A stretch of 64,000 nt of DNA from Trichoplax sp. H2 (GCA_003344405.1 NOWV01000113.1:124001-188000), one strand, 5' to 3'. Shown: positions 24,565-41,548, numbered from the stretch's first letter. The notes: generated from the sequence alone by a model not told the origin. Numbers and translations: made by a program.

Positions 24565-24843
24565 CATGGATTGCAATAAGTATGGCTATGGAATGCAAGA
24601 AATTAAGCAAATCTGTTGATTAATTACAGTTCATTCGTTTATCAGCATGGATTACAATAAGGATGGAATACATGCAATTAAGCTGAGTCGAATATTACGC
24701 CGTTAAGACAAATCTGTTGATTAATTTCAGTCCATTCGTTCATAAGTATGGATTACAATAAGTATAGAATACAAGCAATTAAGCTGAGTCGAATACTACA
24801 CCGTTAAGACAAATCTGTTGATTAATTTCAGTCCATTCGTTCA
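24565..24843. repeat. Tandem repeat, about 100 bp x 2.8 copies
   Basis: Units share GCATGGATTACAATAAG near the start and AAATCTGTTGATTAATTTCA then GTCCATTCGTT at the end. The shared core sits at 24609, 24711 and 24811. The second and third copies are nearly identical over 100 bp and the first is diverged with indels. No coding frame is maintained. Confidence 0.85.
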
Positions 24844-26780
24844 GGCAATAGCTATAATCACAGTGGACATCATACCTAGGATAGTACACAGAAGGTATAC
24901 AGAAGAGTATCAGATGTCCCTTGATCGTACAGAACAGTATAACCCTTGACTAATGTATAATACAGTACACTATCATCTTGAACTCGTCAATGGACTGAAT
25001 TAGTTAGCAAGCGCAGTAGGGAAGCCTGACTAAAAATATCGCCAACTACTGGTGTTGTATTATAGAGGAGTAGACGATGCGTATTTGCCCCTTAGATCCA
25101 GTTTGGATAGAATTAATTTACTGCCGATGATGGTAGGGTAAAGTAAGGAAGGAAGTGATTGCCTACAGTAGTTGAAAGAAGATCATGGCGTAGAAACGTA
25201 TGAAATTATATTAATGTAAGTATGACTGTAAGATATAGAAGATATCAACCAGGGGCTAATGGGATACTCTGGTGATTCATCCATGGACAACCTGCATGCA
25301 AAGAGTAGAATACCAAGGACATTCAAAAACATCATTGGATGTAGTGATGGACTTTTGTTATTTTAATAGGCCACCATGGAGTAAAACCAAGATAAATCCA
25401 ATGATTAACAGTATGACCGAGAGTAGATGATGTCTTGGTATTTGGATATTCAAAGCAATAGATAATAGAACCGTCATGCTATGAAGATTGTTCGGATCAG
25501 TTGAACGCACATACCGTTAAATCTATTTTCCCTTAGACTAACTCCAATTATTATGAGTAATTATTTATTCATTTAATCTATCTTATTACATTACTGTAAC
25601 AAATGGCATGATCTGTTGTGAAATTAGTTTAGTGGGATAAGATAGACATAGAGTTAATCTATTAGACCAGCAACTCATGGAGATAATATCTGGAATGAGT
25701 ACATCCTTAAAACTGCAATCCCAATATCTCAACCCTCAACGGACTAAACTGGACGTGATACGGTGCTATTTGCATTTTCCAGTCAATACAGTACTGTGCT
25801 CTAGAAGATAAACGAATAGGCAAGGATAAAGTGTCGGTCTCTTCTTTAAATGCCCTATCCTGATCAAACATTTTATTTTCGGACATTGCATGCTTAAAAA
25901 GAATTTCTTACGTACCATTGTTATTCCTTTTCTACTTGCTTGGGATAACTCAATTCTAACTTGGGTACAGAAGTGAAAAAAAATGACCAGAGATCGAATG
26001 GACTGTTTAAAATGATTGGATAGACGTAATACGTACAATAAATATGTTCGCATAGAAGTAAATGTTCAGTACTGAGTGATTATAGATCAATACAATTAAT
26101 ATTTTCCCAGTTAAACTGTTAATTAACTATCTATTTACAGTCGTAGGAGTATATTGAATCGTCATGCCGTATTTCCGTGACCAATGTAGTAAATTAACAG
26201 CTACAGATACGCCTATAACATGTATATGAATACACTTCTAATTCGTTCATGTTTTGATCAGCGATAGACGATATCAAGATCGAAAAGTAAAACAAAAAAG
26301 TGCCTCCTATAGCCTCGTCCATGGTATCACTTTGAAAAATTATTGGGTACTGTGGTTACAAGACTTGAAATTGATCGCTTAAAGATTATAGTTTTATTTT
26401 GGCTTAGTAATAACGATAATTAAAATTTATCTATCAAACGAATTTCGAAAACACTCGAAAAAGTGGCTATATTTTTCATTTCTTTTTACGCTGTCAAAAG
26501 TAATCTATCATCAATAGGCTTTCTGTCTGAAAAATAATTTAAAAATTGCCGGATTTAACAAGTTTTCCATAAGCTAGGTACTATAAATCGAAATAGAATC
26601 ACTACAGATTCTTACTACCTTTCCGAATTGAACACTACTGATAATAATTAGTCAATTTTATTGATATCGACTGCGCACTGAGTTTTAGCAAGCAAAACGT
26701 CCCTTTTTATTCACGCTAGGATCTTGTCTAGATCTTATAACAGTGCCTAAGAGGTATCATTACTACGGCCATTATTAACG

Positions 26781-29700
26781 ATGGACCTAGTTAGGCAGTT
26801 ACTTTCTGCGACAGAACAAGGCAATATTTCCACTGTAACTTCTATGTTGGATTTATCAGACAATGTGGATATAACTGACGAAGAAGGCACAACTGCACTG
26901 CAGGTAGCTTGCGCTAACGGTCACGAAAATGTAGCTCGTTTATTAGTGGTACGAGGCGCTGACTTAAATCGCAGCAATTATTATGGTTGGACGGGGTTAA
27001 TGCAAGCAGCGTCCTATGGCCATGTTGGTATGGTTAACTTACTCTTACAAAATAAGATAGAAGTAAATGCGGTTAATGAATTTGGTACTTCAGCGCTAGT
27101 ATTGGCTTCTTATATTGGTTGTTTTGAAATTGTTAAATATTTAATTGATGCTGGTGCCGAGGTCGATGGTTGCAGTGATGATATGACACCTTTAATGGCG
27201 GCATCACAACATGGTCATGAGGAAATTGCTCGATTACTAATTGATAAAGGTGCCTCAGTTAACAAACGTATGCTACCGATCAATTGGAATGCTTTAATGT
27301 TCGCTACTTTAAACAGCCATATGAAAATTGTCGAGTTATTACTTGATCGCCGTACCGATGTAGCTGCTATTAATCAAGCCAGTGACACTATTATTGATGT
27401 TGCTGTATCAAGTAAAAATGAAGCTATTTTAGAATATTTATTACGAAGAACACATTTAAAACCTAGAATTCAAAGTAAGATTGTCATTCTTATATACGTA
27501 TATAAATTTATACAAGTCCCAAATAGTGATTTTATAGTACTAGACTGTAATGACCAGTACCGGGTAGACTCACTTTCTCCTAAATTTGTCTATCTGATCT
27601 TACTATATAACCATTAAGTAAACCTTTTACCTACTAATCTTCCTTTAAATTTACTGAATTTTTAGAAATTCAAATTTCCCAGTCAGATATCTTCGAAGCT
27701 GTAAAATATGGTTAGTTAAACAATATTCTTATATGATATTATTTTGCACCTTTATTTCTATTTGATTTTAGTCAATTTCTTAGCATTCCTAACAATGGAG
27801 AGTTAAAAAAAATTTTTTAAACTAAGATGGTATAAATAAGTAAAATTAGACTAAATGCAAAGTCAGTAGCAAATGGTGACTTTAGCTGTCAAACAGATAC
27901 CATCATTTCGATGAATCCGCTTCTTGAATGTATGTTCATATTATATTTAGGCAATTTGCGTAGAGTGAAAGAATTAATAGCGAGTAATATTAATGCCGCA
28001 AATAGTTCGGATAAAGATGGTGCTACCCCATTAATGTTCGCTGCTATGCGAGGTCACACCGACATAGTCGATTTTTTAATTGAAAAGCACGCAAATGTTA
28101 ATGCTCAAGATAAGATTAGTGGATGGACTTCTCTTATGCAAGCCACTTATTATGGGTATATTTACATTACTTAATGAGTAACCTGATATAGTTTAATTAA
28201 TTTGGCCATTTTAATAACGAACTTAGTCACTGTTGCTATTTTACTGTAAATTGTATTTTCTGATCGGTCAAAATTAGTTATATATGAGATTGTTTAATTC
28301 TTCAACAGGCACAGAGGTTGTGTTCGTCGGTTAATAGATGCTGGAGCAGATGTTACTTTAAAGGCTACAAATGATTACACCGCATTCGATATGGCCTCTA
28401 TAATAGGTACGATGTGACTGTCCTGCACAGCAAAATTTTATCGATGTAATTAGTGAGAAATATCAGTTAATGAAGGGAATTTTAATTCTATCTTGAAAGT
28501 TTCAAATGATGCGTTTCTTATTGTAGGAGATACCGAAATTGTTCGAATGCTAGCTGCGGTTAGTTTAAAGGTACAAACCGGCAGAGAAAAGGAAGGTATA
28601 TAAATATCGGTCCAATGCACTTAAGACTGCAGCATGTAAAATCAAATACTGAATGATAATAACAAAACCTTTTAAATGCCATACAATCAAGCGAAGGTAT
28701 CAATTTTTGTATTATTATCCTGATCCGTAACTAATTCATAGGTCACAACGTTAATGCTTGGTCGGGAAATAAACATGATCGAAGTCCAGGATCTCCGAAC
28801 GATAGCAATAATAGGTTAGTTTTGTATAACTGGAGCGGGCATAAAACCGTCACGAATGAATGTCTAGTGATATTAGATAAGGACTATTAGAAAAAATCAT
28901 CTTTTGTAGTAATCCTTGTACGTACATTACAGAATTCATTAATATTATCTTCCTTTTGATATAGGCAATTCGATGTTGAATCGAAGGGGGGTTTGAAAGT
29001 TAGTGTTACTGCGCAATAATTAGCTCTAAATCATTATTAGTAACTTTATTATTACAAAAATTCCGGTTGCAATTCTTTTTTCTACTGAGATTAAAAATCC
29101 TTTTTCTTGGAAATAATTCGTACACTTCTAGACTTGGTGGATGCGAATGTCTAATCGATTTCGAAATTTAAAAATTGGTCGAACATCTCGTGTTGAAAGT
29201 GCTAATAACTCTTTGGTAACCAACAGTGGGATTTTACATCCTAGCGTCAGGATCAATAATAATGAAAATCACAGCGCATCAGGTAAAGTTTACAAGCTAA
29301 ATCTTATATTACAATACAGTTAAGACAGTATAGTACATAGACTGCACAGTTCTTCCATCTGTGAGATAAAAGTGCGCAGTTACACCCACTCAAAGTATAA
29401 TATTGCATATTTAGATATTAGTGGAAGTGAAGTTAACAAAGAAGCGAAGCGTCCTCAAGTCTTGGTAAGGCTTACACCAGCGATAACCAAATTTCGATTT
29501 TCTGTGTTGGTATCGCAATCAATGCTTCTTTAAAGATGTAACTTCTATTATCCTTATATTTGTTGGCCTATACACATATAGGCTCTAGCATCAGTTCCTA
29601 AAAAAGGTCAGAAGCTACCTGCCAACGTATTAGCTCCAATTGTGCCACCGTTTTTACCGGCACCAACGTTCGACCTCATGAGTCGTAACGCCGACCGTGC

Positions 29701-31054
29701 TAAAGGAAATAGTAGATCCCCGGTTGGATTTCCCGCTGAATCTCCGCAGGTAAGGAGTGCATATATGTGCCTATATTATTGCTAACAATACAAGCTAAAT
29801 TACAAAGTCATTCAATAACTATTGCTGAAGCAGTGTTAATTGATTCTGAAATTTTGATAGACTATTGGACATTCAGTCGTTCCTACATCACCCACTTCTC
29901 CATCTCCTCAGGCTATAACGCTACCTAATTTTTCATCGAGGGATAACAGTGCGCTATCTAGTAGACCTAATTCAACCACTTATATGAATTCTGGACCAAG
30001 TAAATGTGAGCATCAGCATTAAGTATTCTATCCTGACCACAATTGATTTTATTATCATTGTAGAAATGAAATAAAATGTCATGTTAGAATGAACAGTTAT
30101 TTTTAAAAAATGATTCATTCTAAAAATTTTGCATCAACCTCTGCTGTAATTTTGTTTAATACCCAGCGCCAAATGAGATAAGTGGCAGCAGTAAATCACC
30201 AATATATCCGGATTCAGCCTTCTTGCCGTTCTCTAGTAATTCGCGCAGGCGGGAACGAGATTCAAATGTTATTAGACCAATAAACAGTAGTGATAAGACT
30301 GCAAAACGGCCTGGAAGTGTTACATCAGCGTCGGGAGCGAATGTTACAACTACATCAATAAGAAAGTCAACGCCGGTTTTAAGACCAAGTTCAGGTCCAG
30401 TAACCAGAGTTGCATCCTGGAATATGGATGATAGTGGTAGTAGTATATCATTTAGTAATATAAGATCACGACAGAAATCAACGCAATCTTCCGATGAAGG
30501 TACGATATTTTTTCATATATTTTTAGTTAGAGACTAAAAAATCAGTTAATTACTTGATATAAACCTTAAATATATTTTTTTTTTGATGCAGATGAAGTGA
30601 GTAGCTTACTAAAGAAGTTATCGTTAGAAAAGTATACATCAGTATTTGAAGAGCAGGAGGTATTTCATAATTACTTTAATTTTCCTTTTATCATCAAACA
30701 TAACATTTTATAACGATCTTAAATTTCGTATTTCTATCTTAATTATTAAATCACTCTAAAGGTGGATATGGAAGCTTTCCTATCTTTAGATGACTTTGAT
30801 TTGAAAGATTTAGGCATAAATCATGATCAATCTAGAAAGCAAATACTTGCAGCTATTACAGAACTCAATAGTAATAAGGTAAGATTTTCTTAATTTTGTA
30901 ACAGGAATATTATCATAAAGTGTGTTGTAATGTTCGGCACATATGACTTACACTTTCTACTTCCATTATATCATTAAATTTAAAATTTATGTAGGATCGA
31001 CAAAGGCAAAATCTGCTTGCTTCGTTTCAATTACCTGGATCAGTTAAAAAATAA
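26781..31054 (+). CDS. ANKS6: Ankyrin-repeat and SAM-domain protein, ANKS6-like, 15 exons, complete
   Basis: Exons 26781-27474, 27666-27710, 27951-28155, 28309-28406, 28527-28595, 28742-28814, 28965-28998, 29132-29282, 29415-29464, 29582-29749, 29861-29999, 30167-30499, 30592-30659, 30762-30878, 30995-31054; 767 residues. About ten ankyrin repeats fill residues 1-370 (for example [20 protein letters not shown] and [20 protein letters not shown]). A Ser/Pro/Asn-rich linker follows. The C-terminal SAM domain (about 690-750) contains [23 protein letters not shown] and [14 protein letters not shown]. The repeat-linker-SAM order, the SAM sequence and the linker motif [10 protein letters not shown] fit ANKS6 best. 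In vertebrates ANKS6 works at the ciliary inversin compartment with NEK8 and ANKS3. The 3' end of exon 5 is uncertain: a GTTAGT donor at 28559 is a second choice. Confidence 0.85.
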
Positions 31055-32857
31055 ATGGAAATGATCTGAATGTATTAAAATTAAATTTTTACGCTTTAAT
31101 GTTATAGTTGTAACAAGATCGAAAGTTTTATAATTTCGATCATATAAATATAAATAGTAGGTCCTTATATTTTTGACATAAAACGTGGTCAAATAGTGTC
31201 CTAAACGTAAGTTGTGGATGAATTTTGATTTCAATATTATTTCAATTTTACAACGACGAAAAAAGATTATTTTTGAAGCAAACATTAACTACTACATATA
31301 TTTATATAGAGAGACTACAGCTAATATCCAGATCGGTTTGCTACTGCAAAGTTTTGATACAGCATACTTTTGCAAGTGTAGCGTATACTTAATTCGCATG
31401 TACGCCAACATGTGCATGGTTTGCGTACTGTGCTTTTTGTTAGATGTTACAAAGTGTAATACTTACTGCTTTAACTTAATACGCGTGCTCAATCTTCGAT
31501 TGATCTTTATTTTATTTATACTTAAATAAAATTACCATCATTTTTTACTAATATAATCTTCAATTCTTGATGTCAGTAAGGTGTAGTACATGACTTTATA
31601 ACTGAATTAAATTCTTGCTTTAGACTGCGAAAAATTTCCGTCTCTTAGTATCTTCTATCATTTTTTTCTCCTCTTTAAAATTGATAACTTAAAAGGAGCA
31701 ATCTTTTTACTAAATATCGTGCAAAAATAAATGCCATCATCATAGTATTTGAAATCTGATACTGATGAACTGTAACTTCTGTAATTATGAAATTTAGATT
31801 CATTGATTAATGATTGATTACGTGTTTGTAAAAAGATATGCAAGCAAGATGTTTTCTTGAGATACGGTAAACTACACGTATTACTTTTATTAAATATCGT
31901 ACTTCTACTTTTATATCAAGTTAAATTCTTTCGTATAGTAATACTCTAGCTATCGCCAGTTATAACAAAATATGTAAGAAATATTTTTGCGTTGGAGTAG
32001 GCTGCTTTGAAGTACGAGTACAAAAAATGTGCCTATTAGAAATATTTATAAAAAATTTTCAAACTTTAGGTCGTTGCTTCAACATGATTATACTAGGTTT
32101 AACGCATCCTACAGCTCATCGCTTTTAGCTCAATATACTATAATATAATTGATGATTGCAACCGAAATGGCGATAATTAATACAATACTATGCACGGTTT
32201 ACACAAAGTTATAATATGATCTGATTCAATAATTACAATACACGTAGAAACTTGGGCTATCTGAAAGCTTTGTACATATCTTACCCTGGTTAAATCTAAT
32301 TAAGTGATCCAACAATGGAAGTAAACGCAACATAGCTACTGTACAACAAACTTGTGAAACAGTCATGAGTATTTTTAAATGTTCTACTGTTGCATTTCGA
32401 AAGTTAATATAAAAATTTTAATTGAGTAGCACCAAGTTACCGATCTGAGACTAACTCCTGACTAATTATCCTTTGTTGAAATCTAAATTTAACAAGCAGT
32501 TTAAATACTAAGAAATTTGGTAGAACTCATCTTTATTAATATCAATATAACTATAAATAACAATAAATCGATGTTTCGGATCAATGTTGATCTGAATTTC
32601 TACTAAATTATGATTAATAGCTTTTAAGTACAAACTATCCTGTGAAATAGCGAAGCCGTTAACCCTGAAAAGAATACGGTTAATATGTGCTAGCATCAAA
32701 TTATCTATTTTTATACACTAGATTAAGAAATTACAGTACTGTATGAGGACATTTTTATACATAAATGGGAGTTTTTCTTGTTTCTTGTTATGATCATTAT
32801 ACCTTATAATTCTACAATTGATATCTTGTAAAAATAGCAATTTAATGTGTATTGGTA
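31055..32857. other. Convergent intergenic region after ANKS6 and PDCD6
   Basis: 1.8 kb that must hold both 3' UTRs. AT-rich; AATAAA-type signals occur (for example near 31526). Reading frames at 31212-31529 (+) and 32508-32699 (-) have no recognisable domain and low-complexity composition. Confidence 0.6.
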
Positions 32858-34805
<1,948 letters not shown>

Positions 34806-36719
34806 TTTAGGTTAGACCTGAATCAATCTACTCGACTATAGAAGCTCGTCGTCTAGCAAAGTTGGCAATCGAGTGTTTGATCTTCTTCAAGTGTACCCAA
34901 AGGGCGTCACTGTCGTTATGAGCGCTTTTCGCCTTGGCGTACCTTATATTAGCGTGAGGGTACATATCAGTATATTAAACGGTCGATTCAGCTGATATGG
35001 TACCCTACAGTGTCTACCGGTGTATGGGTGTACTCATAGAAAGTGGTAGCAGGCTCGGAAAAAAGCTCTTCGGAACCATGGACAGTGGGACATTAGGTGA
35101 ACAATGGACATGGACATTGGACACTGGACAGTGGGCAGGACAGTGAGTACAGTACAGTACAGTATAATACTGTACTGCACGTACTGTAGTGTCTATTGTA
35201 CTGTTACAGTAGCAACGGAGTCATTCGTTCATTAAACGTTTAACTTAATGGGCCGACATCAATTAATTTATTTATTTATTTACTGTAAATTTATTACACA
35301 TGCAGTATTATGAATATTTATCATGCAGATCCGATAGACTATGAATTACGCTAATAAAGCTGCATTAAGCTATACAATCTATTTTTATCTCTCATTCACT
35401 ATTTTGGGTGTGTAACATGACGTAGCCTTTGGTCATTTGAAAGTAAGATTGTAGGAATAGTAGTATTTTCCTGCAAGCTTTTACTTCTTCAAGTCTACAG
35501 TAGGCTAAAGTTGATCAGCACATCCAATCAATCAACGAAATACTGTACTCTGCCTGCTTGATAAAGTCGTATAGACAACCTGTAATGACAGACATTTAGC
35601 AATAAATGAATAAAAATGGTATATTTTCTCATCCTTGAGCTAGTTACTAGCATCATTTGTCTTGCTTTTTGATGACAAGTCCAATATTAAGGATTACAAT
35701 ACGTTTATGCAATCTTTCTTTCCTAACTCTACAGTTCAAAGTGTTGTCCTATAGCATTAAGTGCTTTTATTCCTTCTTAAATTTGAAGTTAAAGGAAAAT
35801 ATTCTGAACTTGTGGGCTCAAAACAGCAACCACTTCGCTATACAATAGTACAGTTCGTACTGTGTCAGTGTGTATACGGTATACCAGTACACCACTGAAC
35901 TACATTATATACGGAAGTACCATATGAACTAGCTAAAGTAAACAGCAATCCGGCCCAACGCTCTAAAAGTGAACATTATTGTAATTATAAAAATAGTATC
36001 TAGTAAAATGAATGCAATCCTATTGCGATAATCTCGATCTATCCTACTGTTTGGCGTTCGTGGATCAACTTACCAGAAATTAAATAATAATGCAGGCATT
36101 AATAAAAGTTTGTACTCTTTCACAATGTACGGTACGCGGACACTACTCTTTACGGCCTGATCATTCTATAACGTAGTATAATACGCGAACTAGTGCATAG
36201 TGATACTGGCGAATGTGAGCTAAGATACACCTACTACTTATATTAGAAATGAATTAAATGCTAAATTAATTAACTGTAATTTATTATTGATAATGGCCAT
36301 GAAATGACGAGTGTGTAGATAACATTAACATCAAAAGTAGCTTTATTTGCATCAGGATTTTAATCAACTCAATGACTACTCCTATGTTTATAGAAATACC
36401 GTTTACATTATAATAAATATTTTACTAATACATTAACTAATGATGTACTTCTTTAATAAGAGGCATTTCGACTGATTAATTATTATTTCACTGAATACGC
36501 TCTAGGCATGATTATTCGATTCTCGAAGATGAGTCGTTTAAAGATAACAATCAGCAAATACTGCATCATTAATTAGACGTTTCAGCTTAGCATTAACGAA
36601 GGTGACTATTGTTTTTCTATAGTTATAGTTCGTGCAGACTAAAACTTACTATTCACTAATAGATATGAGCACTTTTAACGCAGTAACGAAAGCTGCACAA
36701 TTATAGGTTAATCGTTTCA
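34806..36719. other. Intergenic, PDCD6 upstream / DHRS7 downstream
   Basis: 1.9 kb. It has a GGACA/TGGACA short-repeat patch at 35080-35140, immediately followed by ACAGTACAGTACAGTATAAT and its mirror-like complement to 35215, which is another copy of the self-complementary word family. The rest is AT-rich with no gene signal. Confidence 0.6.
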
Positions 36720-39100
36720 TTACTTCTTTGTAGTCTTATTTCGAAACCGATCGAAAAGCCCAGCCCAAAGCATACTGAAGAAGTTTCCATAATCCTTTGA
36801 AGGAAAAAATTTTATTATTAAAATGTAGTTTAGTTAGAAAAATCTATCGTCTTGAGACAATTCTATAACAGATATAGTAAAACCTACAAGTTTGCCAGAA
36901 GCCATTGCCTTCAATCTTGGACCGGTTGTTAGATTCATAAGCCTACACAAAATTAGGATTAATAATAGCAAAAGAAGTAGCAAGTGCAGTGAAATTATCT
37001 GACAATCTAAAGTGTCTAGCATGATATCGTTAATGGGACTTACCATTTACCCACAGATGGGGTATACTGCATTAAATATGTCATAAGTAATGGCAAATGG
37101 TTAGAGATCCATACTTCATCAATTTCATTAGCAATCGCTACCGACATTAAATGCGCAAAGCGATCCGTTGGCATTTTTTTCGAATTATCCATCCCACTTT
37201 CTCCTACTTGCTGCATTAAGAAAAATACCGAAATTATGGAGTTGTTAATTGTGACAATTTTTTAGGCGTAATTTCCCTATCTAGCTAAACTTGAGCACGA
37301 AAAAAAGTACATCTACCGCTACAGTAACATGTTAACTACTTAAAAAGACCTTACATCAAGATGTTGGTTACCTTATCAGCATTATCTGACAATGCATTTT
37401 TGCCCACATTTGACACAACTGCTCCAGGACATATTATGCTAGTTTTGATACCAGGATTTGTGGCAAAAAGTTCAGAATTTAATGCTTCAAAGAAGCCCTA
37501 AAAGTACCAAATTACAAGATTAGATCGCAAAGCAAGTAATAGTTGTATTAAATTAGCGCCGAGCTATTACAGAAGATTTTAAGAATGCTTTTGGTAATCT
37601 AAAGCTAATTATCGTAATATACGCAATTGTGAAGAATCACAAAATCAATAGCGCATTACGCTATATACATACATGAAGTGCAAATTTACTGGCACTGTAC
37701 CCACTGCTACCTGGAACGCCTAAATAGAAATTGATATACATTAGAAAGCAGAAGCACGCAATGACCGGTTTATTTTAATATACATATGGTATGATAGGCA
37801 ACACCGTATAGTGATGTGCATTTGCAAAGATAAGCGCATCTTAAAATTTTTTAAATGATTTACTCGAAAATGTAAAGATACATGCAATCATGATTTATCA
37901 CTACAACTATTATAGCGTTATCTCACTTACCGAATTTACCAGCAAGACTGGATATAACTACTAAGAGGCCTTTACCTCTTGCATACATATGATTGTGAAG
38001 GATAGATTTAGTTAAAGAAATTGTACCAATGACATTTAATTGGCATAGATACTGGTCAACACTGATATCTGCCTGCATTGCCAAGGAGCGTTGTGATCTT
38101 CCGGCATTATTTATAAGGATATCAACCTGAAAAGTGAATGATTACACTTTTTAGGTAATGACAAAAGTAAAATAGCAGATATATGTATTAAAAGAATAGT
38201 AATAAATACATTAAATAGTAAGATCTATGAAATCTAAATAAGTTACATAGGCATTCCATTGGTTTATAATTAATAAATCGTTTTATCAGATAGATAACTG
38301 TACGATTTAAATGTACTTAATAATACGTATCTTCAATTACATTGCTAACTTCGTCAGTAATAACATTACTGCGTAAAAGGTGAGCTATTGGAATACTTAC
38401 AACTCCAAAACACTGAACAGCCTCCGCAACGACGTCATTATGTTTTTGAATATCGGCGAGATCCAAAATTACAATTTTGACAGCTGATTCCTTTAATCCA
38501 TACCCTAAATGTTCATTGTAATTGAGATACATGTATAACTGGACAAATGTACAAATGTTGCAATTGTTGCATGGAACATAGAGGCTCTAGTTCATTAGTA
38601 CATACTATTATGAGTTCATATTTTGTAAATATAAATTCTTTATTAACTGTAAAGTAATTACAGTAAATTCTAGTTTCAATGCATAACGGCAACTAAGCTT
38701 GCACATACGCAGGAATCACTGATAATACTTTACTTGTACACTATACTTTCGATAGTTTCCTAATAGCAACTCCCAGCTAAGAACAGAAAGTGGTAAATAT
38801 CTAACCTATACAAGCTTGTTTGACACGCTTTAATTCATCTTCTCTTCTAGCCGACAAAATTAGCCGAATGTCCTTGCAATTTTGCGCCAAATTATAAGCC
38901 GCATACTCCCCAATCCCGCTACTAGCACCAGTAATCCAAACGACTTTGCCATTTAATGAAGAGATTGGTCGACCAAACTTTTCTTTGTATAAAACCGTTA
39001 AATCAGCATCGGCTAAGCAAAATCGAATAAACTGCACTACCAATATTAGTGGTAAAATGTAGTAAAACATTATTTCAAATAGGAAACATATAAGCCACAT
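36720..39100 (-). CDS. DHRS7: DHRS7-type short-chain dehydrogenase/reductase, 8 exons, complete
   Basis: Exons 38806-39100, 38401-38504, 37931-38126, 37673-37719, 37372-37497, 37044-37210, 36888-36942, 36720-36794; 354 residues (human DHRS7 339). An N-terminal membrane anchor (about residues 1-30) and the DHRS7-like RFCLADADLTVLY linker precede the Rossmann fold. Cofactor loop TGASSGIG, NNAG, the serine in VVISSLAG and the catalytic YSASK are all present, so it should be an active NADP(H)-dependent reductase of the ER membrane. Retinoids and steroids are reported substrates in mammals; the substrate here is unknown. The C-terminal exons (VGKW to NKTTKK) are diverged and end in lysines, compatible with ER retrieval. 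An in-frame Met ten residues downstream is an alternative start. Confidence 0.92.
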
Positions 39101-41548
39101 TATTTTTCCTTCCGTATTTTGGTAACGACAGATGTAATGGAATGTTGATGAAAAAGTTTGCCTCTAATCTTTATTAACCTAACCGTAATGATGAGTAACA
39201 GTAGTTTCAATTACATATAGAAATACAGGCATAGAATTCAATTAATTTTGTATTCAGTTGTCTACTATAGAATCATAATTGCAATCGACATACACATCTT
39301 TCACTCTTTCAGTTTTCTAGGAGAATCTTAATTGACTGTACTCATCATGCTGAACAGTGACTATAAATATAGGTAATCATCTGCAATAAGAATGATAGTG
39401 TATGTAAAGTTATCAACTGACAGGAAAGATTCATTCTAATTATCGGAAAGCAGAAACTACCATTAAGACGAACTGATCGTTGGTTCATAACCTTATACTT
39501 TATGTTGATTTAATTTCAATGCTCGTACTCTATTTTTTCTTCCTCTCTTACCCTAGCGTAGTCTGCATTAATTAAGCAGTACAGCCTTCATTTGTAATTG
39601 AATAATAATTAATTATTATAGTATGCCTGTGCACTGGTCAGTGGATATCTTAAAGCAATATTGATTATTCACTAATTTATTGATGCTTAATAATTCACCT
39701 CGACAGTACAAACCAAATTATGACAGCATTAGTTTAAACTGTTGATTTCGATGATATCTTACAATGATGATTAATTAATTTATCTACGACGTTATCATGA
39801 GCATAAGATAATTAATTGTAGACGTAATAGATACGGTAACACTCGTACAGTACAGTAGATCTTATAAGATACAGACAGTATGCACGACTATGCAAGCTGC
39901 AATTCCGACGTTACTCTACCTGAGTTTTTCCACAATCGCTACAAGCCAGTATCGCCAAATTATGATTAATTAATTAATCTAGTAGCAAAGAGAAGCACTG
40001 CACAACAATACGTCTACACGTAGGTTGCACTTGAACGACAGCCAATGCTAGGAAAGCTCAATTAGAATTCTGAAAAACTGTTTTCCCTTGCCTAATGTAC
40101 ACAGTACATCTACTCCGGTAAAACACCTACAGGTCGCCTGTACGATTACTGTTATTGTGAACATGCGTATAGATGTCCAGTATTATACTGTACTGTTGAA
40201 TAACGACTATAGCGACGAAAGTCCAAATATTATGCAGGCCATACAAGATTAGCTAATCGAGTCAAAATGTCGTCATTCGTAGTCGATAACTGCATGCCTA
40301 TGTGCCTTTTGTCAGCAATGTGAGCAGCAATAAATCAGCTATGCAGTATAATTGTATAATGGTCTAAGCAGGCTAGGCTCAGAAGGATTTTCTAGAGAAA
40401 TCGAAAAGTGTAAATCCATGATGAGATCGTATAGCGGACCTCTGCAAATGATGCCAAAATTAAGGCTGATGGGCTGCTACAGTAGTGATTGGTCTAATAG
40501 ACTTCAGTATACTGTACAGTCATGTAATGTTGATCTGTATTCGCTGCAAAGGATGCCAAAAAATCAAGCCGGTCTGCCGTATTGACTGATGATAGATGTA
40601 GTATTATGTACAGTATTACTAGTAGGTTTTTCCTTGATCTCGATGAGTCTAGGAAAAGAAAGTAATTTAATGTTGCACCTTGCCGCAGTATGTAGCGCTC
40701 CATTCGTACATTATATTGCATTGCATCAACCAGGATGATTCGTATGCGATGCTGTTGATTTTGAAGCCATAGTGTATCCTATACTGTACAGTATAGGCAA
40801 TATCTGCTATACTATACATACAATGTATTCTAGTTGACTGTATTGTGTATCCTCGCTCTATCGTATAGTAGTTATAGGATAACAGTGCTGTCATAAAGAT
40901 CTCTGCAGCTTAATAAACTCCCATGGTGCAGCTGATCAACGATGTTAAAGGACTTGATTCAATTACAAACTTAATTTATCAATTCTACTGCGTATTCCAA
41001 TGGGACTGCTAACTGATTCAACTAGCCGTAAGAGGCTACATAATCTCCTTTTCGCCAATTGGCCAATATTAAGGTATGTAGCAACCAACTGCATAGTATA
41101 AAACTATCAACCATAATCGTCCATAGTCACGACAGTAGTGTTATGAGTATTTAGGCTTCCACTTGCTTAATCATCGTTCCTAAATGAAAAGCTTGGCAAT
41201 TTTGGATCATGAAGTTATAAATTGCAATCAATATTCTTATCTCACTAGCCAGTTCTAAACTGTCTTGAGTTCTACGAGTGTTTAACCATCGTATGGTGTA
41301 CACGTATAGCGGTAAATGGCTGAATGTAGCAAAAAGAAAAGTTGATATACGTATTACACAGTGACATGATACCACAATTAAAATGTCAACCCTCAAACTA
41401 AATTCTATTACACTATCTTCATTTTAGCATGGAACGTAATGTCAAATATGTTTTTTTTTTGCGACATAATCAGTCAGCTTGGCTGTACGCATGAATACCT
41501 TGAACTGAGTACATTCTGTATTTTATTAACTAGAAATTCTATTATTTT
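39101..41548. other. Intergenic between divergent DHRS7 and GPAA1
   Basis: 2.4 kb including both promoters. Several TTAATTAATTAA-like and TACTGTAC words occur, with the palindromic words at 40495-40610 and 40780-40830. Reading frames at 40352-40894 overlap on both strands and reflect this self-complementarity rather than genes. An upstream GPAA1 exon could hide near 41431, where an ATG opens a short frame, but no consistent splice was found. Confidence 0.5.

Larger units (their letters stand above)
24013..26780. other. Intergenic between divergent UGT and ANKS6 genes
   Basis: 2.8 kb holding both upstream regions. It contains a three-copy 100-bp tandem repeat (24565-24843) and a short palindrome (24351-24371). 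Reading frames on both strands look random. No RNA gene was recognised. Confidence 0.6.

Noticed and set aside
31212-31529. 105-codon plus-strand frame after ANKS6
   Set aside because: Lies in the presumed ANKS6 3' UTR, low-complexity hydrophobic sequence, no domain.
41431-41493. Possible upstream first exon of GPAA1 starting with ATG
   Set aside because: Its usable donors do not give a convincing in-frame join to the exon at 41549, and the 41549 model already has normal GPAA1 length.
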